A DNA stretch of 64,000 bases from Paenibacillus macerans (GCF_900454495.1 NZ_UGSI01000001.1:3534001-3598000), one strand, 5' to 3'. Positions 43,609 to 53,411 are shown, numbered from the stretch's first letter. Program-made: numbers and translations. Notes: a model not told the origin generated them from the sequence alone.

Positions 43609-46600
43609 TTGATCCGATTCAAAAGATTCCGTAAAAATTTCTCACTCGGTATGTCGATCCTCCTTGTGCTTACTTTTGTTCCTGCGACCTATGCCGAAAA
43701 CAACGGCGCGGCGGCCAAAACCAGTTTAAAATCCAACTCGCCGCACATCGCTGAAGCCAAGATCGATGCCAAACTGACGACGCAGTTCAAGCAGGACGAT
43801 TACGTGACTTATCTCGTCAAATTAAAAGAACAGACCGATACGGCCTCCGTTTCCAAGCTGGCCCTGCACAAAGCCGCAATCGAAAAAGCGACGCCTTCGG
43901 CCGCCAAAATGTCGGCCCGGACTTCCGTCATCAGCGCACTGCGCGAAACGGCTTCACGCACCCAGTTCAGCCTGGATAACTATTTGAGGCAGGAGCAAAA
44001 GTCCGGAGAAGTTAAGGATTATAAAAGCTACTTTATCGTAAACGCCATGGCGGTGACAAGCACAAAAGAGGTGCTTGATCAAATCGCCCTGTTTCCGGAA
44101 GTAGAAAAGATTCTCCCCAACGAAGAACGGTTTCTGGATAAGGTGGAAATCGACAAGCAGGAGGCGGCGGCCGGTCAAGGGACATCCGTCAAGGATGCCG
44201 CGGCCGATAATGCCGGAGGGGCGGCCGTCAAGCCGAGCAGCGTCGAATGGAACATCGCCCAGGTCAACGCCCCTGAGGTTTGGGCCCAAGGCATTGACGG
44301 ATCGGGAATCGTCGTCGCCAATCTCGACACCGGCGTGGAATACACCCATCCGGCTTTGCGCGCTAAATGGCGCGGGTTCGACGCGTCCGGAAACATCGTC
44401 GATCCCGAGCTGAACTGGTACGATCCGCACAGTCACGCCTCGCTGCCGGCGGATACCAACGGGCACGGCACCCACACGATGGGCACGATGGTCGGATCGG
44501 AGCCGGACGGCTCGAACCAGATCGGCGTAGCGCCCGGGGCAAAATGGATCGCGGTGCGCATTTTTAACCCGTCGACCACCGACGCCATCATCCTGGACGG
44601 CGGGCAATGGCTGCTCGCTCCGGTAGACGCGGAAGGCAACCTCCATCCCGAGCTCGCTCCCGACGTTGTCAACAACTCGTGGGGCGGCGGCTCTGGGCTG
44701 GATGAATGGTACCGTCCGGTCGTACAGGCCTGGCGGGACGCCCAGATCTTCCCTGAATTTTCAGCCGGGAACGTAGATGAAGACAATCCCGGAGGGCCCG
44801 GTTCCGTCGCCAATCCGGCCAACTATCCGGAGGCATTCGCCACAGGGGCGACGGACATCAACCGCAACCTGGCCGATTTCTCCCTGCTTGGCCCCTCGCC
44901 TTACGGCGAGATCAAGCCGGAGGTATCCGCGCCGGGCGTCAACATCCGCTCCTCCGTACCCGGAGGCGGTTATGAAGGCGGCTGGAACGGCACCTCGATG
45001 GCCGGCCCGCATACGACCGCGATCGCCGCGCTGCTGCTGCAGGCCAACCATTCGCTGACGGTCGACCAGCTCGAAGAAGTCCTCACCAGCACGGCGACGC
45101 CGCGCACGGACAGCCAGTTCCCGAACACGCCGAACAACGGATACGGCCATGGCATCGTCAACGCGCTGGACGCTGTCGGTTCCGTGCTCGAAGGGGTCGG
45201 AACGGTGTCCGGCCGGGTCGTCACCGCCGGCGACGATTTCGTAGAACCGGTGCTGGAGCATACTCCCCCTTCTTTAATATATGAAGGTTTCGACGTAACG
45301 TTAACCGCCCATGCGGCCGATAATGTCGCCGTGACTTCGGTTGAATTTTACGCCCGGGAGGCGGGAACCGAGCATTATTTATACCTGCCTGCGAAGCGCG
45401 TGTCGGGGACGAGCCAGGACGGCGTCTATGAAGCCACCGTCCCGTCCTTCTTGGTCGGAACCGCGGGGCTCGAATATTACATCAGGGTCAGCGATTACGG
45501 GGGCAACGGCTTTGATACCGCCCCGTATTCCGTGACCGTGTCGGCCGGGATTCAGCCCGGATACGAGCAGGATTTTGAGACCGGTGTGATCGGGTACGCC
45601 TCCGGCGGAACGGGAAACACATGGGCCTGGGGAGCGCCGGTCAGCGGCCCGGGCAGCGCCTATTCGGGGGAAAAAGTGTACGCCACGAACCTGAGCGGCA
45701 CCTATTCCGCGAACGCCAACTCCTACCTGCTGGCGCCCCCGATCGATCTGACCGGAAGCCCGGAAGGGGCGCTGCTTTCTTTTAAACATTGGTACGATCT
45801 TGAAAACAACCGGGATTACGGCACGGTGTATATCGCTTCCGAGGAGAGCGATTACGCTTTCGCGCCGGCGGCCGAATTTACGGGAACGAGCGGCGGCTGG
45901 AAGACGCAGTATATCGACCTTCGCCCCTATGCCGGCCAGCAGGTTTATCTGCAATTCAATTTAACGTCCGACGGTTCGGTGCAAAAAGCCGGCTGGTATC
46001 TTGACGACCTGTCTCTGCAAGCTCCGGACGACGTGGCTCCGGCGGCTCCCGGCGGGCTTAGCGGTTCCGTCAATTTCGTCGGCAGCGCGGAGCTTTCCTG
46101 GTCCGCCCCGGCCGATGAAGACGTGAAGGAATACACCGTATATCGCTCCGTAACTTCGGGAACGGGCTACGAAGCGATCGCCACGACGGCGGAAACGGCT
46201 TATACAGACGCTTCCACCGCGACCGGCGCCACGTATTACTACGCCGTCGCCGCAATCGATTACAGCGGCAACGAAAGCGAAAAATCAAATGAAATCGCCC
46301 TGACGATCGAACGTCCGGTCAGCCTGTTCAGCGACGATTTTGACGGCGCCGACGACGGCGGCTGGACCCATAGCGGCACGCAGGACGAATGGGAACGCGG
46401 CACACCGTCCGCCCCCGGCCCGAGCAGCGCCGTATCTCCCCCGAACGTGTGGGGCACGGATCTCGACGATACCTACGCGAATGGAGCGGATTACTCGCTC
46501 GTGTCTCCGGCCATCGATCTGAGCGGGGTGGACAATGCCACGCTGGCCTTCGACCACTGGTTTGAAATCGAAAGCAACTATGATTTCGGATACGTGGAAG

Positions 46601-49086
46601 CTAGCTCCGACGGCGGTGCGACCTGGGCCCAGCTGGGCAGATTTTCGCACAGCACGAACGGCAAGCAGTGGAGCCCCGTATACTACAGCCTGGACGAGTA
46701 TGCCGGCGGAGCGGCGAAAATCCGCTTCCGGCTGAAGACGGATAACAGTGTTGCCAAGGCGGGCTGGTATATCGACAACGTTCAGGTGCTCAGCGTAAAT
46801 ACGCCGGCAACGAAGGCTGCCCAAGACGTGGTTGACGAGATCACCCCGCAAAAATCCAAGGCCGACAAACCCGGTCCCGCCTACAAGCTGATCCGCACCA
46901 CCAAAAGCGAATATAATGCCGCTGTCGGCAAAGCGCAGGGGAGCGGTGAAGTCGGCGTCAGCAGCCTGCCGGCCAGCGCAACCGTGACGGTGGTGGAAAC
47001 GGGACGTTCCGTGAAAACGGACCCCGCGACCGGAAAATACAGCCTGACCCATGTGGCCGGCAACTATACGCTCAAGGCGGAAGCCTACGGCTATTATCCA
47101 CAAACACTGCCGGTCTCGATTGAAGATCAGAAGAACGCGAAGGCTAACTTCAATTTGCAGGCGATCCCGAAAGGGCAAATCGCCGGCACGATTAGCGACG
47201 AACGCAGCGGCGAGCCGATCGCGGACGCTACCGTAATCGTGCTTGAGGACGCGGCCATCGCCCCGCTGCGCACCGGTGAGGACGGCGGCTTCTCGCTGGA
47301 AGTGCTGGAAGGAACGTACACGCTGTCGGTGTCGGCGCGCGACTATTACAGCGGCACAATCACCATAACCGTGCCGCCGGACGGCAGCGCCGACGGATCG
47401 CTCGCGCTCAAGCCGTTCATCGGCTTCCCGGGCGAAATCGGCTACGACGACGGCACGGCGGAAAACGCCTGGTCCTTTAACTCCGCAGGCAACGCCTGGG
47501 CGGTGCGGATGACGCCGGAATCCGGCGCTGCGCAAGTGACCGGCGCCTCCATCCGGTTCTGGAACGAGGAATGGCCCGTACCGGGCGGAACGGCGTTCCA
47601 GTATGCGGTATTCGACGCCTCCGGACCGGACGGCTCGCCGGGCCGCCAGCTGGCAGGACCGTTTGACGGCACGGCGCTGCGCAACGACCGGTGGACGACG
47701 CTGGAATTGCCGGAGCCGGTGACGGTCGAAGGCGACTTCTACATCGTCTATATCCAAACGTTGGCGGGCACCAGCGCGCCGGGCCTCGCGGCAGATGAGA
47801 ACGGTCCGCACGCCGGCCGCAGTTGGCAGCGGGTCAGCGGCGTCTGGAGCCAGACGAAGGAAGAGGACGGCAACTTTATGATCCGCGCCATTGTCCGCTA
47901 CCCGGTGAACGCGCCGGTGATTACCTCGCCGGCGGCCGGCTCCTTTACGAACCAGCCGACGATTGCCGTAACGGGAACGTCGCCGGCCAATGAAGCGACG
48001 ATTAAGCTGTACAACGGCACGGAACCGGCCGGTACGGCGACTGTGGAGAACGGGCGGTTCAGCTTGAATACCAAGCTGCATCCCGGCGCGAACGAGCTGA
48101 GCGCGGAGGTCGTGGTGAACGGCAAAACGACCGACCGTTCGCTCCCGCGGACGGTGACGCTTGACAGCGACGCACCGCAGCTCGACGTCGTATCGCCGCG
48201 GGACGGATTCCGCACCAATTCGGAAGTGCTGAATGTGGCCGGTACCGCCCTAGACGATTATCTGAGCAAGCTGACCGTTAACGGCGCTGAGGTTGCCGCC
48301 GGAGACGCAGGCTCCTTCGCCCACCGCATTTTGATAAATGCCGGCGAAAATATCGTTACGGTCACGGCCACCGACCGGGCCGGCAACGAAACGACGGTCA
48401 CCCGCGCCGTTTATGTCGATCTCGAGCTGCCCGAAATCACGGGCCTCTCCCCGGCCGAAGACGTGCATTTGACCGCCGGTGAACCGCTTACCGTAGCTTT
48501 TGACAGCGTTCCGGGACTTGATGCCTCGTTCCGCATCGAGCTGCCGGTGGCGCTGGCGGGAAGCGGCGGCAACGGAATCGCCCTGGAAGAAACCTTCCCG
48601 GGGCATTATGAGGGCGTTTATGTCACGCCGGCATCGCTTGTGCTTGACGGCGGAGTGATCGTCGTCAGCGTGCGGGACGAAGCCGGGAACGCCGGCGACT
48701 TCCAGGCCCCGGGCCGATTGTTCGTCGCCGCGCCGGGCGGCAACCCGCCGGGTGAAGATCCGGGCGAGGACCCCGGGGAAAATCCCGGGGAAGACCCGGA
48801 TGACCCCGGGCAAAATCCCCCGGACGACAATTTGGCTCCCAAAGCCGTGATCAAGGCCGCTAATAGCGCGCAGAAGAGAAAGCAGGTTGAATTCGACGGC
48901 AGACGTTCCTCGGACGAGGACGGCCGCATCGTCAGCTACAGCTGGCAGTTCGGCGACGGCGGCAGCGCGTCCGGCGCGAAAGTAAAGCATCGCTTTGACC
49001 GCGCCGGAACCTACACCGTGACGCTGACGGTCACCGATAATGACGGAGCTACCGGCACCGCCGTTCACACGATCAAAATCAAATAA
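43609..49086 (+). CDS. Bacillopeptidase F-like secreted S8 serine protease
   Basis: This 1825-residue exported subtilase has a signal peptide ending near TYAEN and an I9-type propeptide (about 45-150). The S8 catalytic domain carries Asp240 (VANLDTGVEY), His286 (NGHGTHTMG) and Ser463 (NGTSMAGPH). After it come two MAM-like choice-of-anchor J domains (FETGVIGYASGG; SGTQDEWERG) with a fibronectin III domain between them. Two carboxypeptidase-regulatory-like domains, Ig-like domains, a Pro/Gly/Asp linker with PGEDP repeats (about 1718-1740) and a C-terminal PKD domain from about 1742 follow. TTG at 43609 has GAGGGA 9 nt upstream; GTG at 43600 overlaps that site. The family degrades extracellular protein. 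It stands alone between a long leader and a strong terminator. Confidence 0.95.
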   Translation: MIRFKRFRKNFSLGMSILLVLTFVPATYAENNGAAAKTSLKSNSPHIAEAKIDAKLTTQFKQDDYVTYLVKLKEQTDTASVSKLALHKAAIEKATPSAAKMSARTSVISALRETASRTQFSLDNYLRQEQKSGEVKDYKSYFIVNAMAVTSTKEVLDQIALFPEVEKILPNEERFLDKVEIDKQEAAAGQGTSVKDAAADNAGGAAVKPSSVEWNIAQVNAPEVWAQGIDGSGIVVANLDTGVEYTHPALRAKWRGFDASGNIVDPELNWYDPHSHASLPADTNGHGTHTMGTMVGSEPDGSNQIGVAPGAKWIAVRIFNPSTTDAIILDGGQWLLAPVDAEGNLHPELAPDVVNNSWGGGSGLDEWYRPVVQAWRDAQIFPEFSAGNVDEDNPGGPGSVANPANYPEAFATGATDINRNLADFSLLGPSPYGEIKPEVSAPGVNIRSSVPGGGYEGGWNGTSMAGPHTTAIAALLLQANHSLTVDQLEEVLTSTATPRTDSQFPNTPNNGYGHGIVNALDAVGSVLEGVGTVSGRVVTAGDDFVEPVLEHTPPSLIYEGFDVTLTAHAADNVAVTSVEFYAREAGTEHYLYLPAKRVSGTSQDGVYEATVPSFLVGTAGLEYYIRVSDYGGNGFDTAPYSVTVSAGIQPGYEQDFETGVIGYASGGTGNTWAWGAPVSGPGSAYSGEKVYATNLSGTYSANANSYLLAPPIDLTGSPEGALLSFKHWYDLENNRDYGTVYIASEESDYAFAPAAEFTGTSGGWKTQYIDLRPYAGQQVYLQFNLTSDGSVQKAGWYLDDLSLQAPDDVAPAAPGGLSGSVNFVGSAELSWSAPADEDVKEYTVYRSVTSGTGYEAIATTAETAYTDASTATGATYYYAVAAIDYSGNESEKSNEIALTIERPVSLFSDDFDGADDGGWTHSGTQDEWERGTPSAPGPSSAVSPPNVWGTDLDDTYANGADYSLVSPAIDLSGVDNATLAFDHWFEIESNYDFGYVEASSDGGATWAQLGRFSHSTNGKQWSPVYYSLDEYAGGAAKIRFRLKTDNSVAKAGWYIDNVQVLSVNTPATKAAQDVVDEITPQKSKADKPGPAYKLIRTTKSEYNAAVGKAQGSGEVGVSSLPASATVTVVETGRSVKTDPATGKYSLTHVAGNYTLKAEAYGYYPQTLPVSIEDQKNAKANFNLQAIPKGQIAGTISDERSGEPIADATVIVLEDAAIAPLRTGEDGGFSLEVLEGTYTLSVSARDYYSGTITITVPPDGSADGSLALKPFIGFPGEIGYDDGTAENAWSFNSAGNAWAVRMTPESGAAQVTGASIRFWNEEWPVPGGTAFQYAVFDASGPDGSPGRQLAGPFDGTALRNDRWTTLELPEPVTVEGDFYIVYIQTLAGTSAPGLAADENGPHAGRSWQRVSGVWSQTKEEDGNFMIRAIVRYPVNAPVITSPAAGSFTNQPTIAVTGTSPANEATIKLYNGTEPAGTATVENGRFSLNTKLHPGANELSAEVVVNGKTTDRSLPRTVTLDSDAPQLDVVSPRDGFRTNSEVLNVAGTALDDYLSKLTVNGAEVAAGDAGSFAHRILINAGENIVTVTATDRAGNETTVTRAVYVDLELPEITGLSPAEDVHLTAGEPLTVAFDSVPGLDASFRIELPVALAGSGGNGIALEETFPGHYEGVYVTPASLVLDGGVIVVSVRDEAGNAGDFQAPGRLFVAAPGGNPPGEDPGEDPGENPGEDPDDPGQNPPDDNLAPKAVIKAANSAQKRKQVEFDGRRSSDEDGRIVSYSWQFGDGGSASGAKVKHRFDRAGTYTVTLTVTDNDGATGTAVHTIKIK

Positions 49087-49098
49087 GCAGAAAAAAAA

Positions 49099-49145
49099 GG
49101 GCGGCCTTGGCTCGAGCGATTTAAGCCAAGGCCGCCTTGCATTTT
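49099..49145 (+). terminator. Terminator of the S8 protease gene
   Basis: GGCGGCCTTGGCT and AGCCAAGGCCGCC form a 13-bp stem followed by TTGCATTTT, 13 bp after the stop. Confidence 0.9.
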
Positions 49146-49154
49146 GCTGCATTT

Positions 49155-49546
49155 CTACATTCCGTTATGCTGGACCAGGTCCAAGCGATTTCCGTAAAGA
49201 TCCTCGAACACGACCTCGATCCCCCACGGCACTTCCTTTGGCTCACCGAAAAATTTGACCCGTTTGCCTTCATATGCTCGTAATCGCGATAGCAATCCTC
49301 AGTCTGAACGGTCAGAAAAACGTGACCGGCCGCCTGGCTGCCGACCCTATCCGCTTTGTCCGCCGTGTCGGCCTCGACAAAAACGATCGCCGTTCCGGCA
49401 TCTTGAGCCGGGGCGACGGTCACCCAACGCATCCCGCCTCCGAACGCGTTATCCGTCAGCAGGACGAAACCCGCCTTCTTCGTGTAGAACTCAATCGCTT
49501 CATCGTAATTTTTCACCAGCAACGTAACATGCCCTATTTTCTTCAC
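49155..49546 (-). pseudogene. VOC/glyoxalase-fold protein gene with single-base frameshift
   Basis: ATG at 49546 opens a typical VOC protein (MKKIGHVTLLVKNYDEAIEFYTKKAGF). The frame holds to EHMKANG. The correct ending (KFFGEPKEVPWGIEV, then DLYGNRLDLVQHNG) lies in the next frame and stops at 49155. Adding one G near 49260, where GGGTC would be GGGGTC, restores a 130-residue protein. The unrepaired frame runs on to 49121 with unrelated residues. This is either a recent mutation or a base-call error. Family members are metal-dependent glyoxalases, dioxygenases or resistance proteins; function is not assignable. Confidence 0.75.
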
Positions 49547-49751
49547 AATTTCACTCCTATCACTTTGTAACTACCACTTCGTAACTATCACTTCGTAACT
49601 CATAGCCTGCTTCTTCATTAATTTTTCCTCTGATCGAACATAGTTTATGGGAGATTCGCCGTATCTATCCAACTCCCCAGCCGGAAGATCTATTCTAACG
49701 GTTGCCTTAGCGCTTATTTAGCTAAAACCCGGCTATTTGACTCAGATTAGA

Positions 49752-50062
49752 GCAGATCAACATCCGCTGTCCGGACGCTTTGCACGATTATCCCATTTGA
49801 TCCGGAAGCAGAGAGGAAGAGAATTTAGGAGAGGAAAATAGGTTTGGGAGCAGCGGACATGTTCGAGATCATTAGTTCGAGATCATTAGTTCCAGATCGT
49901 TAGACAGGCTTGTGAGAAGGAGGTTGGAGAAGTGAAGCAGACCTGAAGGGAGGAATAGGGCAAGACACCGGGAAAATGAAAGGACCGAGATTAGCCCTCA
50001 CCCTCTCCCCCCTGAACAAAAGGAATAATCGTGCAAAGCAGCATGCAGGGATACCAAGACGC
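49752..50062. mobile_element. Short non-autonomous derivative of the IS1595-like element
   Basis: About 310 bp carry the same ends as copies A and B. The left side has GCAGATCAACA then TTTGCACGATTATCC (49779-49793). The right side has GGAATAATCGTGCAAA (50022-50037) then a segment matching the CTTGGTGTCCCTGC region. The interior resembles the part downstream of the transposase stop (AATAGGTTTG..., GTGAAGCAGACC, GGGAAAATGAAAGGACC). The transposase gene is absent. The structure is that of an internal-deletion (MITE-like) copy that could be moved by the full elements. Confidence 0.75.
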
Positions 50063-50305
50063 TTATTTTGTCAAGCACTGATCTCGGCTTTAGGCCTTTA
50101 AAAAGATCTTTTTTCGTAAAATAGCAGCTGCAACAACCGTTAGATTCTCAGCAGGTGTAATATCGGCTCGAAAACTTAGCAATTGCGGGAAATCTGAAAA
50201 GTATCGGAGCAAACACTAGTGTAATCTGTAGCATGCAACGGATACAGCGGACCTTATTAGCCCTTTTAGCTCGTTTTGCCACTGCCAGCAGCAGCTCAGC
50301 GATAC

Positions 50306-51463
50306 CTACGACGCCGAAAAGCTGCGGATAACCTCCTCGAAATCGGGCTCCTCCATGTCGACGTCGTCGATTTCTCCCCAGCCGCCAAGCTCCCGGATGA
50401 TCTCCATGGTCCCGATCTCGCGCCGGTCGGCTTCGATGACGACCGTGTTCTCCTCTATGCCTGTGACGCGAAACGGCAGGCCGGACGGGGCGAACGTGGC
50501 CCGAACGGCCTGCGGACCCGCCGTCGCCCGAACGAATCCGGCCGAGGCAGCGCCATCCGGGGAACCTGCAACATGCCGTACCTCGAACCCTTCCTCCTGG
50601 TTCCCGGCAACATGCCGCGCCTTGATCCCTTCCCCCGGGTTCGAGGCAACATGTCGCGCCTCTCTCCATCCCTCCGGCATCCGAAACACGCCCCGGAACT
50701 TTACGCGGATGACCGTCGGCAAGCCGATCATGTCCCGCAGCGCGCGGATCGTCCCGTCATAGGCGAGCTGCCCGTGATTAATCACCATCACGCGGCTGCA
50801 GAGCTGCTCGATATCGTCCATGTCGTGCGTGGTAAGCAGGATCGTTTTCCCGAATTCCTTGTTCAAGGTTTGCAAAAACTGGCGGATGTTGCGTTTGGCG
50901 TGCACGTCAAGGCCGATCGTCGGTTCGTCGAGGAACAGCAAATCCGGATCGTGCAGCATGGCGGCCGCAATGTCCGCCCGCATCCGCTGGCCCAGCGACA
51001 GCTTGCGCACCGGCGTCATCCAAAATTCGTGCAGGTCCAGCAGCTCGGCAAACCGGTCCAGGCGCTCCCGTTTTTCCGCCGGGCTTACGCCGTACATTTC
51101 CGCTAGGATGTCGTAGGAATCCTTCACGGGCAAATCCCACCACAGCTGGCTGCGTTGTCCGAACACGACACCCAACCTGCGAACGGCCCGCCGCCGGTCG
51201 CGATGGGGATTGAGGCCGCCGATCATAACCGTGCCTGAGGTCGGATGCAAAATGCCGGTGAGCATCTTGATCGTCGTCGACTTACCTGCGCCGTTGGGAC
51301 CGATATAACCGACAAACTCCCCGCGCTCGATGTTGAAGCTGATGCCCCGGACCGCCTCTTTCAGCCGGTATTCCCGCGAAAACAGCGTACGCAGGCCGGA
51401 CAGCTTTCCCTCCCGCACGACGGGTGTTTTGAACTCCTTATATAAATGGCTGGCTTCGATCAT
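50306..51463 (-). CDS. ABC-2 exporter ATP-binding protein
   Basis: This 385-residue protein has an N-terminal ATPase domain with Walker A GPNGAGKST, Q-loop FGQRSQLWWDLP, signature LSLGQRMR and Walker B LLFLDEPTIGLD. The QLWWDLP and DIAAAMLHDPD forms are those of ATPases paired with PF06182 permeases. The C-terminal portion after about residue 255 contains two and a half copies of a 13-residue repeat (ARHVAGNQEEGFE type) encoded by a 39-bp DNA repeat. The final region (DVDMEEPDFEEVIRSF) is usual for the family. ATG at 51463 follows AAAAGGAGGAG. It is followed upstream in the genome by two permease genes, making a complete exporter. Confidence 0.93.
   Translation of the reverse strand: MIEASHLYKEFKTPVVREGKLSGLRTLFSREYRLKEAVRGISFNIERGEFVGYIGPNGAGKSTTIKMLTGILHPTSGTVMIGGLNPHRDRRRAVRRLGVVFGQRSQLWWDLPVKDSYDILAEMYGVSPAEKRERLDRFAELLDLHEFWMTPVRKLSLGQRMRADIAAAMLHDPDLLFLDEPTIGLDVHAKRNIRQFLQTLNKEFGKTILLTTHDMDDIEQLCSRVMVINHGQLAYDGTIRALRDMIGLPTVIRVKFRGVFRMPEGWREARHVASNPGEGIKARHVAGNQEEGFEVRHVAGSPDGAASAGFVRATAGPQAVRATFAPSGLPFRVTGIEENTVVIEADRREIGTMEIIRELGGWGEIDDVDMEEPDFEEVIRSFSAS
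50565..50667. repeat. 39-bp in-frame tandem repeat, 2.6 copies
   Basis: The unit begins CCGGCAACATGCCGCGCC and is repeated at 50565, 50604 and 50643 inside the ATPase gene. It encodes ARHVA-type 13-residue blocks and keeps the frame. Confidence 0.88.
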
Positions 51464-51486
51464 AAGCCGCTCCTCCTTTTCGTCCT

Positions 51487-51561
51487 GTATGCCTTCGCTT
51501 ACCCTTACGCAGCATGCCTTCACTGACTTATACACAGCATGCCTTCACTTACTCGTACGCA
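51487..51561. repeat. 25-bp tandem repeat, 3 copies, ahead of the ABC ATPase
   Basis: The unit GCATGCCTTCACTTACTCGT plus five bases starts at 51487, 51512 and 51537 with small differences. It fills most of the 146-bp space between the permease gene and the ATPase start. Confidence 0.9.
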
Positions 51562-51609
51562 CTAGCTTCCTTGTACTTACGGCCTTCCGTTCTTACTCTC
51601 CCTGTGCGC

Positions 51610-52608
51610 TTAGCTTCCTGTGCTTTGATATTTCGTGATGCCGAACAGCCAGAACCGCAGGCTTGCGGCTAAGCATACCGCCGCCGCCCCCGCCGTCGCC
51701 GCAAGGATCCACGGCCCCCATTCGCCCCGTAAAATATAGAGCGAAGGTACATAATTCACAAAGCCGACCGGGATCACGAACAAAAATAGCGAGGACATCC
51801 ACTTCGGATACAGGGTGAGCGGGTATCGCGCCGCCGTTTGAGCGGCATCCTCGGTGAAGTTTTGCAGTTCGCTGATGCGGGTCGTCCAGAAACCGAGCGT
51901 AGCCGTAGCAAGTCCGATAGAAAACAAAATGACCGCGCCGGTAACGATAATGAATAGCGTAAACGGTACTGCAATCCAGCCGACTTGTCCGCTATGCGTC
52001 ATCGCGCCGAGCGACCAGCACAGGATGAAACCGCCCTGCAGCAGTTCGCCGGGCATCAGCCGGAAGTTCTGCGGCATTAAAGCGAGCAGCACCGGCATCG
52101 GCCGCGTCAATAGCTGGTCGAGCTCTCCGCCGACCAGGTATTTTTCCAGATGGTGCACCTCCTCGGCAAACGTGCGGTACAGCGTCCTGGACAACGTCAT
52201 CACCGCAAACAAATACCCGATCTCGTAAACCGACCAGCCCTGTATTACGCCGAACTTGTCCAGAACGATCGCGATCATCAGAAATTCGGAAATCTGGATC
52301 AACGCGGCCAGCACCGTACCCAGCACAAAATTGAATTTGTACTGCATCCGGCTTTTTATGCTCGTACGGATCAGCAGCCGGTACAGGTTCAGCCAAGACA
52401 TCGGCTTCGCGCCAGCGGACCGGGCCGGGCCGGCAGTGACCTTCGAAAATCGTCCGCCGCTGCCGCTAATGTCATCGTACATTTCGTGCGTGCCGTCTAT
52501 GCCGCTCATAGGCTTCTGCCCGCTCTTAGACTTCCGCCCGTTCTTTGGCTTCCGCCCTCTCCCAGGCTTTTGCCCGTTCTCAGCGCCAGGCCCCTTCCTC
52601 TCGTTCAT
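51610..52608 (-). CDS. ABC-2 type permease with repeat-bearing N-terminus (PF06182-like)
   Basis: This 332-residue membrane protein has a hydrophilic first 70 residues containing four copies of a six-residue basic repeat (GRGRKP, KNGRKS, KSGQKP type). Six transmembrane helices follow, beginning after SIKSRMQYKFNFVLG and ending with AAVCLAASLRFWLF. ATG at 52608 overlaps the stop of the other permease gene as ATGA and follows GGAGG. Relatives normally lack the N-terminal extension, so it is probably a local expansion. With the second permease and the ATPase it forms an ABC-2 exporter of unknown substrate. Confidence 0.9.
   Translation of the reverse strand: MNERKGPGAENGQKPGRGRKPKNGRKSKSGQKPMSGIDGTHEMYDDISGSGGRFSKVTAGPARSAGAKPMSWLNLYRLLIRTSIKSRMQYKFNFVLGTVLAALIQISEFLMIAIVLDKFGVIQGWSVYEIGYLFAVMTLSRTLYRTFAEEVHHLEKYLVGGELDQLLTRPMPVLLALMPQNFRLMPGELLQGGFILCWSLGAMTHSGQVGWIAVPFTLFIIVTGAVILFSIGLATATLGFWTTRISELQNFTEDAAQTAARYPLTLYPKWMSSLFLFVIPVGFVNYVPSLYILRGEWGPWILAATAGAAAVCLAASLRFWLFGITKYQSTGS
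52511..52582. repeat. 18-bp in-frame tandem repeat, 4 copies
   Basis: The unit GGCTTCTGCCCGCTCTTA type starts at 52511, 52529, 52547 and 52565. It lies inside the permease gene and encodes six residues per unit on the minus strand. Confidence 0.92.
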
Positions 52609-53381
52609 CCGCCCTGCACCTCCACTTTCCGCCGCAGCAGCCGGGTTGCCAGCAAGCAGCAAGCAGTCATCAGGACGCACCAAAGCAGCGTTCCCCATAA
52701 GGCGGAGCCGCTTCCGTTTCCAAGATAAATCGTTGTGGGAACATAGAGCAGGTAAGGGTAAGGCGATAGCCAGGCGAGGTTTTCCAGCGGTCCGGGCAGC
52801 CATTCCAACGGGATGAAAAATCCGGCAAGCAAATTGATCAGCGCGCTATTGGCCCAATAGAGCCAGGACGATTCCATCGTCCACAAGGCGCTTACGCCGA
52901 TCAAATAATTGATGCAGATCGACAGATAGGAGGCCCCGAGCAACCCTAACACGGTGTACAACACGGCGGTCCATTGATTTGGAATTTGCAATGAAAAAAT
53001 GAAGAAATACAGGAGATAAATCGGGATGGATTTGAAAATGAACTGGTAGGCGATCTGTCCCCATTCCCTGGCCATCGTATGGCTGAACAGATGGACGGGA
53101 CGCATCAGATCAAGCGCGATTTGCCCGGTCCTGACGGATTGGGGGATGCCGAGCCCGTTCGTGATGAAGCTGGTGATCCAGAGACACGCCTGGGTGAAGG
53201 CGATATAATTCACCATTCCCTGCGTTCCGTACTCTCCCAGCGGGTGGTCCTTCCCCAACCCGATCCAGATGCACGCATACATAAATCCGAACATCGCGCT
53301 CGCGAGGTTGTGCACCATATGGGCTCCGCGGTACTGCAAATTGCGGGCATAGGCTTTGGAAGCCAGCGTGAAATAAAGCAT
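52605..53381 (-). CDS. ABC-2 type permease (PF06182-like)
   Basis: This 258-residue membrane protein has about six transmembrane helices, with FGFMYACIWIGLGKD, ITNGLGIPQSVRTGQIALDLMRP (the conserved cytoplasmic helix of this permease group) and FFIPLEWLPGPLENLAWLSPYPYLLY near the end. ATG at 53381 has GGAGG 11 nt upstream; a GTG four codons earlier overlaps the ribosome site. It is the first of the three exporter genes. Two tight G/C hairpins stand ahead of it. Confidence 0.92.
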   Translation of the reverse strand: MLYFTLASKAYARNLQYRGAHMVHNLASAMFGFMYACIWIGLGKDHPLGEYGTQGMVNYIAFTQACLWITSFITNGLGIPQSVRTGQIALDLMRPVHLFSHTMAREWGQIAYQFIFKSIPIYLLYFFIFSLQIPNQWTAVLYTVLGLLGASYLSICINYLIGVSALWTMESSWLYWANSALINLLAGFFIPLEWLPGPLENLAWLSPYPYLLYVPTTIYLGNGSGSALWGTLLWCVLMTACCLLATRLLRRKVEVQGG

Positions 53382-53411
53382 CCGGTTAAACACCTCCGAT
53401 AAGCTTATTTA

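Noticed and set aside
46285..48081. 598-codon minus-strand frame
   Set aside because: It lies wholly inside the S8 protease gene, whose domains continue through it; composition is typical of an antisense shadow in high G+C sequence.
50565..50667. CRISPR-like repeats
   Set aside because: Repeats are directly adjacent, in frame and without unique spacers; no cas genes are near.
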